64,000 nucleotides of DNA, from positions 186,001-250,000 of the forward strand of contig JBBPIE010000007.1 in the NCBI GenBank assembly GCA_038040485.1, read 5' to 3'. The notes beneath the pieces are model-generated. The model did not search any database. It was not told the origin of the DNA and saw only the letters and a program-made list of their open reading frames with translations. This DNA is from Onstottus_B arcticum. GTDB taxonomy: Bacteria > Acidobacteriota > Blastocatellia > UBA7656. Made by a program: the position numbers and the translations under genes. Of this stretch, positions 1-6,755 are shown piece by piece (position 1 is the first letter of the stretch; each line of letters starts with the position of its first letter).

Positions 1-350
1 TTGAACGCGCGCTCAGAATTGACCGATCCAAAGCCATGCCCATTCGCGGTCTTGAGCTCAAACCTCACCTTACTCAAGTCAATCGGTGCTTGCCCGGCGT
101 TTTTCACCTCGACGCGGACAGGAACAATCCCGGCCAGGATCAGGTTCGCGTCGAACGTGTCGGTCAGCCAATCTTCATCTCTGACCACCGACGCCCGGAT
201 GACCACGCCGCCCGCCTCCGCTTGCGCTTCTGTTGCCGCCCCGCGCAATTCGACTTTGGGCTTCACATTGAAAGGCTTGCAGCCCGCCGCGATGACGGTT
301 AAAACCACGACAAGCGCGAGCAGCACTCCCTTGGAGCGCAGGCATTCCAC
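1..350 (-). CDS. Lipoprotein, partial (3' end beyond the window)
   Basis: This gene runs off the left edge, so only about 116 residues are visible. A GTG start at 348-350 gives a short basic N-terminus, a hydrophobic stretch and a lipobox (VIAAGC), so the mature protein should be lipid-anchored at Cys24 outside the cytoplasmic membrane. The mature part (VELRGAATEAQ, then WLTDTFDANLILAGIVPVRV and VKNAGQAPIDL) reads as a beta-sandwich that could serve as an extracellular or periplasmic binding domain. I do not recognise a specific family. Another in-frame GTG lies about 24 bases upstream, so the exact start is uncertain. It is divergent from the carbonic anhydrase gene, with a 180-bp shared promoter region. 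Confidence 0.7.
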   Translation of the reverse strand, partial: MECLRSKGVLLALVVVLTVIAAGCKPFNVKPKVELRGAATEAQAEAGGVVIRASVVRDEDWLTDTFDANLILAGIVPVRVEVKNAGQAPIDLSKVRFELKTANGHGFGSVNSERAF

Positions 351-530
351 CTGCCTTCTTGCGCAGTCAACCACTCCGGTCTGGACCCACACACTCCCGG
401 ATTTCCGGTCTTTTTGCATCGTCGTGATGCTAAGGCACGCTCAACAGGGTGTCAACTTGCGACGCTTGTCGCGGCTATGCTAACGTGCCTTCTTTCGGTT
501 GGCGACTGAATTCGCACCCTTCAAGCGCTT

Positions 531-1055
531 ATGATCAGGTCTTACAAAAGGGTCAGCCCTCGAATCGCCGACTCGGCGTTTGTCGAGGCAAGCGCGCAGA
601 TCATCGGCGATGTCGAGATCGGCGCGCACTCGAGCGTCTGGTTCAACTGCGTGCTCCGCGGCGACTGCTACCACATTCGGATCGGTGAAAGCACAAACAT
701 CCAGGACGGCACGATCATTCACGTGACTCAGGGACGCTTTGCTACAACGATCGGCAACTTTGTCACAGTCGGACATTCAGTCGTGCTGCACGGTTGCACG
801 ATCGCAGATCGTTGCCTGATCGGAATCGGCGCAATAGTGCTGGATGACGTGACGATTGGCGAAGAGTCGTTTATCGCGGCCGGCTCGCTAGTGACGCCGG
901 GTACGGTGATTCCGCCGCGCTCGATGGTGATGGGCTCGCCCGCCAAGATCCGCCGCCAGGTGACTGACGAAGAAGTCGCGAGGATTAATGAACACTGGCT
1001 GCATTATGTTGAGTATAAGAATCAGTACCTCGCTGAACTGGAAAACGGGAATTGA
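531..1055 (+). CDS. Gamma-class carbonic anhydrase family protein
   Basis: A 174-residue left-handed beta-helix protein built from hexapeptide repeats (IIGDVEIGAHSSVW, TIGNFVTVGHSVVLHGC, CLIGIGAIVLDDVTIG). The three histidines expected to bind the active-site metal are H64 (TIIHVT), H82 and H87 (VGHSVVLHGC). R43, D45 and Q58 are also in the expected places. Family members hydrate CO2 reversibly or act as ferripyochelin-binding-like proteins, forming cytoplasmic trimers. Length is normal. No strong ribosome site precedes ATG 531. The last residues and the stop codon are supplied by the left arm of the inverted-repeat element that begins at 1046, so the natural C-terminus may have been replaced by that insertion. 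Confidence 0.92.
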   Translation: MIRSYKRVSPRIADSAFVEASAQIIGDVEIGAHSSVWFNCVLRGDCYHIRIGESTNIQDGTIIHVTQGRFATTIGNFVTVGHSVVLHGCTIADRCLIGIGAIVLDDVTIGEESFIAAGSLVTPGTVIPPRSMVMGSPAKIRRQVTDEEVARINEHWLHYVEYKNQYLAELENGN

Positions 1056-1091
1056 AAAATGAAAATTGAAAAATGAAAATTGCAAATTGAA
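1046..1091 (+). repeat. Left 46-bp inverted-repeat arm
   Basis: This is the perfect reverse complement of 1503-1548. It is A-rich on the plus strand with 7-base periodicity. It includes the carbonic anhydrase stop codon at 1053-1055. Confidence 0.9.
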
Positions 1092-1137
1092 GAGTGAGCC
1101 CTTGAAGGCTGAGAATTGCAGGGTGAGTTAGAGAAGT

Positions 1138-1501
1138 ATGACACCGGATGAATTATCTGAACGCCTGATTGATTTCGCTGCGAGAGTGGGCAAGGTAGTT
1201 GATGCGCTTCCTGAAACCCGAATGGCCGACACATAGCAGGACAACTTGTTCGAAGCGGTACTCCCCGGCACCAAACTACGAAGAAGCATGTGCCGCCGAG
1301 AGTCGGGCTGATTTCATCCACAAGCTCGGTATTTGTTTGAAGGAATTGCGCGAGTCTCGATGCTGGATTCGCCTCATCATCAGGACGGAACTACTTCCTG
1401 AGCAAAAACTGAGCGAGTTACATGACGAGTGCAATCAACTGTGCAATATCGTGGCTCAGTCGATCGTTACTGCAAAAGTCAACCGGGAGAAGAAGCGATA
1501 G
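1138..1501 (+). pseudogene. Four-helix-bundle protein (23S rRNA IVP family), two frameshifts
   Basis: Read across three frames, this gives a typical family protein of about 121 residues: MTPDELSERLIDFAARVGKV, then DALPETRMAD, IAGQLVRSGT, PAPNYEEACAAESRADFIHK, LGICLKELRESRCWI and a C-terminal QSIVTAKVNREKKR. The first frame ends in a TAG at about 1234. One base is missing near 1229-1232 (between ..MAD and IAGQ) and another near 1255-1265 (in ..SGT/SPAPN). Both are -1 shifts, so no intact protein is made. The family forms pentamers of antiparallel helices and is linked to rRNA intervening sequences and, as Avd, to diversity-generating retroelements. The gene is the only cargo of the inverted-repeat element. 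Confidence 0.8.
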
Positions 1502-1502
1502 T

Positions 1503-1548
1503 TTCAATTTGCAATTTTCATTTTTCAATTTTCATTTTTCAATTCCCG
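1503..1548 (-). repeat. Right 46-bp inverted-repeat arm
   Basis: This is the perfect reverse complement of 1046-1091. It ends 25 bases before the hisS start, so the element sits directly in the hisS promoter and leader region. Confidence 0.9.
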
Positions 1549-1573
1549 GCCTTCAATCCGATCGGGTCTTCAT

Positions 1574-2848
1574 ATGATCTCCAAAGTCCGTGGCACCCAA
1601 GACATTCTCCCGACCCGCTTCACCGACAAGGTTGACGCGCAGGTCGAGCGCTGGCTGCTGGTCGAACGAATCGCTCGCGATGCCTTTCGCCGTTACGGCT
1701 TTTCGGAGATTCGGACGCCAATCATCGAAAGAACCGAGTTGTTCGAACGCGGAGTTGGCGCCGAAACCGACGTGAACAAAGAGATGTACACCTTTGAAGA
1801 TCGAGACGGCGAGCGCATCTCTTTGCGCCCGGAATCTACTGCTTCGACCGTTCGCGCGTACATCGAGCAAGGAATGGCCAGCCAGCCGGGGCTGACCAAG
1901 CTCTTCTACATCGGTCCGCACTTCCGCCGCGAGCGCCCGCAGAAGGGCCGCTATCGCCAGTTCGCGCAGATCGGAGCCGAGGTGCTTGGCCAGAGCGACG
2001 ATCCGGCCATCGAAGCCGAAGTCATCGAAATGCTCGACTGGTACTTGAAGCAGCTTCGCATCACCGACACCGAACTACTGGTCAACTCGATCGGCGATGA
2101 GAACTGCCGCCCGGCCTACATCGAGCGGCTGAAAGAGGAAATCGGGAAACGTCTCGATCACTTCTGCTCGAGCTGCCGGCAGCGATACGAAACAAACCCG
2201 TTGCGTGTACTCGACTGCAAAGTCGAATCGTGCCAGCCGTATCTCAACGAGCTTCCGGCTATCACGGATATGCTCTGCGAACCTTGCCGCGTGCACTTCG
2301 TAGAGTTTCGCTCGCTGCTCGACGAGCGTGGCATCACCTACACGCTTGCGCCGCGGCTCGTGCGCGGGCTCGACTACTACACGCGCACGGCGTTCGAAAT
2401 AACCGGCGGCAAGCTGGGCTCGCAGAACACAATCGTAGGCGGAGGCCGATACGATGGATTGTCCGAGTTGATCGGCGGACCGCCCGTGAAAGGATTCGGC
2501 TTTGCGTTGGGCATCGAGCGGCTTGTGATGAGCCTGCCCGACGATGCGATTGACCCGGCCGGCGAAGCTCCGGCGGTTTATATTGCGTACATCGGAGAAG
2601 CAGCCCGCAAGCATTCGTTCGCTTTGGCGCGGCGGCTCCGCGACGCGGGCGTCAGCGTCGTCGTCGATCTTGAAGCGCGCAAGCTCAAAAAGGCGCTTGC
2701 GGTTGCAAACAGCCTCAAGGCGCGTTACTCCTTAGTCGTCGGGGATGACGAGATCGCGAGCGCCAGCTACAAACTCCGCGATATGACAAGCGGCGAAGAG
2801 AGGGACCTGAAAGAACCTGATCTGATCGCTGCCCTGAAAATCATTTGA
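1574..2848 (+). CDS. hisS: Histidine--tRNA ligase
   Basis: A 424-residue class II aminoacyl-tRNA synthetase that charges tRNA-His in the cytoplasm. The N-terminal ISKVRGTQDILP is the family hallmark. Motif 2 is FRRERPQKGRYRQFAQIGAE, and the histidine-specific signature is LVRGLDYYTRTAFEI. Motif 3 is the glycine-rich FGFALGIERL. The anticodon-binding domain follows (from about residue 330, VYIAYIGEAARKHSFALARR). Length is normal. The inverted-repeat element ends 25 bp upstream, so native promoter sequence may be displaced. aspS follows after 57 bp, and the pair is probably co-transcribed. Confidence 0.97.
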   Translation: MISKVRGTQDILPTRFTDKVDAQVERWLLVERIARDAFRRYGFSEIRTPIIERTELFERGVGAETDVNKEMYTFEDRDGERISLRPESTASTVRAYIEQGMASQPGLTKLFYIGPHFRRERPQKGRYRQFAQIGAEVLGQSDDPAIEAEVIEMLDWYLKQLRITDTELLVNSIGDENCRPAYIERLKEEIGKRLDHFCSSCRQRYETNPLRVLDCKVESCQPYLNELPAITDMLCEPCRVHFVEFRSLLDERGITYTLAPRLVRGLDYYTRTAFEITGGKLGSQNTIVGGGRYDGLSELIGGPPVKGFGFALGIERLVMSLPDDAIDPAGEAPAVYIAYIGEAARKHSFALARRLRDAGVSVVVDLEARKLKKALAVANSLKARYSLVVGDDEIASASYKLRDMTSGEERDLKEPDLIAALKII

Positions 2849-2905
2849 ACGTGAATGTTGAACCAATTCATCATTCATCACTCATAACTCATCGTTGAGT
2901 CAATT

Positions 2906-4681
2906 ATGCTTGATACGCTCGGTAAACTAAAACGCTCTCATTACAGCGGCGATCTGCGGCCCGAACACGCCGGCGAGATGGTTACGCTTATGGGCTGGGT
3001 CCATAAGCGCCGCGACTTCGGACCGCTGACTTTTATCGACCTCCGCGACCGCGAAGGGATCGTGCAAGTTGTCTTCGACGAAGAAAAGAACGCCGAATCG
3101 CACGCGCGCGCGAAGGAGCTTCGAAACGAACACGTCATCGTAGTCGCCGGCAAAGTCCTGATGCGCGACAAGGACAAGATCAACCCGAACATCAAGTCAG
3201 GCCGCATCGAGGTGAAAGCTCGCGAACTCTTTATTCTTAACGACGCCAAGACGCCGCCCTTCGAGATGGACTCGAGCAAGGCAAGCGAAGAAGTGCGATT
3301 GAAGTATCGCTACCTCGATCTGCGGCGCGAGAAGATGGCTTACAACATCAAGCTCCGGCATCGCGCCGCGCTTGCGGTTCGGCGCTTCATGGACGAGCAC
3401 GGTTTCTATGAGATCGAAACACCGATGCTAATCAAGACTACTCCCGAAGGCGCGCGCGATTATGTCGTGCCGAGCCGTCTTGCGCCCGGTACTTTTTATG
3501 CGCTGCCTCAGTCACCACAGATTTTCAAACAGCTTCTGATGGTCGCGGGGTTCGACAAGTACTTTCAGATCGCGCATTGCTTCCGCGACGAAGACTTGCG
3601 CGCCGACCGCCAGCCCGAGTTCACGCAGATCGACATCGAGATGAGCTTCGTGAGACCCGAGGACATCTACAAAGTCATCGAGCCGCTGATGGTCGAACTC
3701 GCCCGGCTGATCGACGTCAAGGTCGACCTTCCCTTCCCTCGTCTGACGTACGCTGAAGCGATGCGGCGCTACGGTTCGGACAAACCCGATACGCGATTCG
3801 CGATGGAGCTGATTGATCTGTCTCAACCGCTCGGCGATACTGAGTTCACACCTTATAGAACCGCGCTTGACGCGGGCGGTCAGGTCAAAGCGATCAATGT
3901 GAAAGGCGGCGCGAAGTACTCGCGGAGGCAACTCGATGAGTTGACCGACACAGCGAAACGTTTTGGCGCGGGCGGACTCGCGTGGATAAAGACCGCTGAA
4001 TCCGGCGAGATGACTTCGTCGCTTGCGAAAGCGCTTGGCGTTGAGAAGATCACGGAACTGGCTTCAGCAGCCGGTTCCGCGGCAGGCGATTGCGTGCTTA
4101 TCGTAGGCGGAAAAGCTTCGTCCGTCGCAGCAAGCCTCGGCGCGTTGCGGCTTGAAGTCGCCGACCGGGAAGGCTTGATTGATCAGAACAAGTTCAACTT
4201 TCTGTGGGTCGTCGATTTTCCGATGTTCGAGTATCACGACGAGGATGGGCGCTACTATCCGATGCATCACCCGTTCACCAGCCCGCGCGACGAAGACCTG
4301 GACAGACTCGAATCAGATCCGGGATCGGTGCTTGCCAAGGCTTATGATCTGGTGTTGAACGGCACCGAGTTGAGCAGCGGGTCGATTCGAATCCATCTGC
4401 GCGAAACGCAGCGGCTCGTTTTCAAAGTACTGGGAATGACCGAAGAAGAGGCGCGGTCGAAGTTCGGATTCCTGCTGGACGCGCTCGAGTATGGAACCCC
4501 GCCTCACGGCGGGATGGCAATAGGCTTCGACCGGCTGGTGATGTTGCTGGCTCGCGAGAAGTCGATCCGCGAAGTGATTGCATTTCCCAAGACGACTAGC
4601 GCAACTGACTTGATGATCGATGCGCCGGGCCCCGTCTCGGAGCAGCAGCTTCGCGAGCTTCACATCAAGATTGCTGAATGA
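2906..4681 (+). CDS. aspS: Aspartate--tRNA ligase (bacterial type)
   Basis: A 591-residue class II synthetase. The N-terminal OB fold (about 17-105, GWVHKRRDFGPLTFIDLRDR) binds the anticodon. The catalytic core includes FRDEDLRADRQPEFTQIDIE (motif 2 region) and GGMAIGFDRLVMLL (motif 3). A GAD-type insertion (about 290-420) marks it as the long bacterial form. It may be discriminating, or may also make Asp-tRNA-Asn if a GatCAB is present elsewhere, which cannot be judged here. It sits behind hisS with a short A+T-rich gap and is followed by a hairpin repeat that may end the transcript. Confidence 0.97.
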   Translation: MLDTLGKLKRSHYSGDLRPEHAGEMVTLMGWVHKRRDFGPLTFIDLRDREGIVQVVFDEEKNAESHARAKELRNEHVIVVAGKVLMRDKDKINPNIKSGRIEVKARELFILNDAKTPPFEMDSSKASEEVRLKYRYLDLRREKMAYNIKLRHRAALAVRRFMDEHGFYEIETPMLIKTTPEGARDYVVPSRLAPGTFYALPQSPQIFKQLLMVAGFDKYFQIAHCFRDEDLRADRQPEFTQIDIEMSFVRPEDIYKVIEPLMVELARLIDVKVDLPFPRLTYAEAMRRYGSDKPDTRFAMELIDLSQPLGDTEFTPYRTALDAGGQVKAINVKGGAKYSRRQLDELTDTAKRFGAGGLAWIKTAESGEMTSSLAKALGVEKITELASAAGSAAGDCVLIVGGKASSVAASLGALRLEVADREGLIDQNKFNFLWVVDFPMFEYHDEDGRYYPMHHPFTSPRDEDLDRLESDPGSVLAKAYDLVLNGTELSSGSIRIHLRETQRLVFKVLGMTEEEARSKFGFLLDALEYGTPPHGGMAIGFDRLVMLLAREKSIREVIAFPKTTSATDLMIDAPGPVSEQQLRELHIKIAE

Positions 4682-4683
4682 TC

Positions 4684-4803
4684 TTCTCTGTGTGTGTCTC
4701 TGCGTCTCGGCGTCTCTGCGGTTAGAGGGTGTCGCGGGGGTCTAGGGTCGCGGGTCGTCTACTAACCGCAGAGACACAGAGACACAGAGGGTCGCGCAGA
4801 GAG
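4684..4803. repeat. Dispersed hairpin repeat, family A, copy 1
   Basis: Long imperfect inverted repeat. The left arm (4684-4724) carries TCTCTGCG and GTCTCTGCGGTTAG; the right arm (4762-4803) starts CTAACCGCAGAGAC. The same arms recur at 14946-15070, 20251-20353, 30979-31073 and 32583-32670, and a decayed copy lies at 11122-11164. All copies are intergenic. Confidence 0.85.
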
Positions 4804-4820
4804 TCCCGACTAACCGAGAC

Positions 4821-5486
4821 ATGACAAAACGAAAACGATTCCGAATCCTAAAGGTCATACTGGTTCTGGTCTTCTTAGCCGGGGCTTACACCGCGTACGA
4901 CCTGCTCGCTCCTCGCCAGTCAAAGATGCGCGACTTCAATCCTAACGAAGTCGCTCGCCTCGAGACTGCGATGTGGCGGTCTTATTACGACAAGCAACAA
5001 GTGAAACTCTACAACCAGATGACCGAGCTATTGAGGAGCCAATACAACCTGCCTCTCGTTCGCTCAAACGTCGTCGCGTATGACGCCGCCAAAGCCGCTT
5101 TCGTGTTCAAAGACGGCCACAACCGAACCGACTACGAGAAAGCGCTTCCCAACCTCGTCACCTTCTACACGTCGATTCGCAAAGTCAGCGACATCCCTTT
5201 TGACATAGACCGCGCCGCACGTCTTGAGTTGGAATGGTGGATCATTCACCGCGAGCGCAAGACTCACAAGCCCGGCGATTTGGATCGCGCGCTTGCCGAA
5301 TTAGCCGCCGAGCTTTATCGAATTCCCGTCGAACGGGCCGCCGAGCACGCGCGTCTCCGAGCCGAAGCAATGACGATTCGCGACAACAAAGCCGAGAACG
5401 GAGGCGTGACCGAAAAAGACTGGGCTAAGATCGACGGGCTACTGCACGAGTCCTGGAAGTCGCTTAAGGAAGCGGTCCAGTTGTGA
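4821..5486 (+). CDS. Membrane-anchored hypothetical protein
   Basis: A 221-residue protein with a very basic start (MTKRKRFRILK) and one transmembrane segment or uncleaved signal anchor (VILVLVFLAGAYTAYDLL, about 11-30). A helical, charged domain outside the membrane contains FNPNEVARLETAMWRSYYD and, further on, LELEWWIIHRERKTH. I do not recognise a named family. The all-helical region with many Glu, Arg and Trp residues gives no enzyme signature. It stands alone between hairpin copy A1 and the integron remnant. The start is supported by the basic-hydrophobic leader directly after it. Confidence 0.8.
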   Translation: MTKRKRFRILKVILVLVFLAGAYTAYDLLAPRQSKMRDFNPNEVARLETAMWRSYYDKQQVKLYNQMTELLRSQYNLPLVRSNVVAYDAAKAAFVFKDGHNRTDYEKALPNLVTFYTSIRKVSDIPFDIDRAARLELEWWIIHRERKTHKPGDLDRALAELAAELYRIPVERAAEHARLRAEAMTIRDNKAENGGVTEKDWAKIDGLLHESWKSLKEAVQL

Positions 5487-5620
5487 TCCGACGTTCTAAA
5501 TTCTGAATGCAACGAGACGCTTGGAACTTGGTTGCTTGTGACCTGTTCGCGGCGTATAGTCGCGCCGGCCAAGCGAGCGCGCCATCACGTGCGCGACGTC
5601 GCGGGCTTTGAAATTCCGCC

Positions 5621-5770
5621 CTGTCGCACAGAGGTCTGCTGGAGAACGGCTACGACATTCGGACAAGCCAAGACTTGCTTGGGCACAAAGACGTGAAGAC
5701 TACGATGATTTACACTGATGTTCTTGACCGAGGCAGCCGCGGCGTCAAGAGCCCGGCCGACTCATTGTGA
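5621..5770 (+). pseudogene. intI-like: Integron-type tyrosine recombinase, C-terminal remnant
   Basis: About 47 residues match the C-terminal end of an integron integrase: LLENGYDIRTSQDLLGHKDV, then KTTMIYTDVLDRGSRGVKSP and ADSL before the TGA at 5768. The LLGHKDVKTTMIYT block contains the catalytic tyrosine region of tyrosine recombinases. The RGxxGVxSPxD tail is typical of chromosomal integron integrases. Upstream the frame decays: the expected RHSFATH box reads as a scrambled LSHRG, and no N-terminal half or start is present. It is therefore a decayed fragment. An attC-like imperfect palindrome lies 79 bp downstream. Confidence 0.75.
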
Positions 5771-5848
5771 ACGAACCGTGGAACATTATGCGGAAACCGG
5801 AGTAGCTATCACCGAAAACCAAAATGAGACTGGCTGCAATAGAAAGCG

Positions 5849-5914
5849 GCCCAACAAACGCATGCAGCGGGGGCCGCGAAGCGAGTTCCGCATGGTTTCT
5901 TTAAGTAGTTGAGC
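5849..5914 (+). other. Possible degenerate attC recombination site
   Basis: GCCCAAC at 5849-5855 fits the RYYYAAC end-box and GTTGAGC at 5908-5914 fits GTTRRRY. They lie 66 bp apart end to end, with partly complementary interiors (ACGCATG against CATGGTTT). The spacing and position behind an integrase tail favour an old cassette site, but the L boxes are unclear. Confidence 0.35.
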
Positions 5915-5957
5915 TTCTCTTTCCGGAGATATTTTCAGACGCCTAGTAGAACAAAAC

Positions 5958-5985
5958 GGTCCGGGCGCAATCGCGTCACCGGACC
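5958..5985. terminator. Hairpin of uncertain role
   Basis: A 7-bp perfect stem GGTCCGG/CCGGACC with a 14-base loop lies between the integron remnant and the next gene. No T-tract follows, so a terminator role is only possible. Confidence 0.3.
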
Positions 5986-6046
5986 TCAAATCTCTAACTA
6001 ATAGGTTCGGCAGGCAATGAGTTTCTTTAAACGCTTCGCCTGACTA

Positions 6047-6065
6047 TATAATCCGGCATAGGAGG
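6047..6065 (+). promoter_or_regulatory. Consensus -10 box and strong ribosome binding site for the 6073 gene
   Basis: TATAAT at 6047-6052 is a perfect -10. A -35 at 17-bp spacing would be TCTTTA, which is weak. AGGAGG at 6060-6065 lies 7 bases before ATG 6073 and firmly sets that start. The untranslated leader would be very short. Confidence 0.5.
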
Positions 6066-6072
6066 CAACCTT

Positions 6073-6537
6073 ATGAAACGAGCATTGGTGTTGGGTTTTA
6101 TCTTAGCTGCCCTTTCCATTACTGCATCAGCTCAGACAAACAATAAGGCAGGTGAGAAAGGCAAGACTGAAGAACAAGCGGCGCCACCGACCGTCACCAT
6201 CAACCCTACGACTATCGACTTTAAGGATCAAGTCACAAAGAAGGCCAGCAAGCCTCAGCGAATCACGCTTACCAACACCGGTGGGAAGGAACTCTATATC
6301 AACAGCGCGGTTCTAGAAGGAGACAACAAAGACGATTTCACAATCAGCAGCGATACATGCACCGGGTCAACAATTGTGGGCAATAAGAGCTGCTTCGTTG
6401 ATGTTGTCTTTACACCGGCAGTAACAGAGAGGCGCAAGGCAACGCTGACGATTACGGATAACGCTGCAGACAGCCCGCAAAGAGTTGTGTTGGGCGGCAA
6501 TGGGATCAACTCCGCGGCTGTGCGCCCAGGCGATTAG
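6073..6537 (+). CDS. Secreted ASPM-SPD-2-Hydin (choice-of-anchor D) domain protein
   Basis: A 154-residue protein. Residues 1-20 are a Sec signal peptide with an AQT-type cleavage region (SITASAQ). The mature part is a single Ig-like beta-sandwich: TVTINPTTIDFKDQVTKKAS, RITLTNTGGKELYI and the family ending VVLGGNGI. Two cysteines (DTCTGSTIVGNKSCFVDVVF) are placed for a disulfide. Such domains are common in exported acidobacterial proteins and usually act as binding or spacer modules. Here it stands alone, with its own promoter and a near-perfect Shine-Dalgarno, suggesting an abundantly made periplasmic or secreted protein. The partner is unknown. Confidence 0.82.
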   Translation: MKRALVLGFILAALSITASAQTNNKAGEKGKTEEQAAPPTVTINPTTIDFKDQVTKKASKPQRITLTNTGGKELYINSAVLEGDNKDDFTISSDTCTGSTIVGNKSCFVDVVFTPAVTERRKATLTITDNAADSPQRVVLGGNGINSAAVRPGD

Positions 6538-6755
6538 GACACCCAGTTGTAAACCGCGACTGGTCCGGGCAGACGCCCTTTCTAACCTCGTTGTCCCGAA
6601 GCGCGGACGTTTGGTTATTAACCGGTGCTTCGACGCCGCTCGAACAACTTAAGACTTCCTCCCCTGCCCAGGCATGCCAGTCGTTGATCTCTGGTAACGT
6701 CGAAACATTCTGGTATGATCTCCGCGAATTCTATTGATTGCGGAGCGACAAGAGA

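Larger units (their letters stand above)
1046..1548. mobile_element. 503-bp inverted-repeat element carrying a four-helix-bundle pseudogene
   Basis: Arms 1046-1091 and 1503-1548 are perfect reverse complements over 46 bp. They are made of degenerate 7-base units (GAAAAAT, GAAAATT) framed by CGGG on the outside. Between the arms lies only a four-helix-bundle reading frame of the 23S-rRNA-intervening-protein (IVP/Avd-like) family. Such genes are known inside intervening sequences of 23S rRNA, which fold as long stems. Here the element is free-standing and overlaps the 3' end of the carbonic anhydrase gene. No transposase or obvious target duplication is seen. Mobility is inferred, not shown. 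Confidence 0.7.

Noticed and set aside
1..483. Plus-strand open frame at the left edge
   Set aside because: The opposite strand codes for a clear lipobox protein, and the plus-strand frame is low-complexity Ser/Thr-rich.
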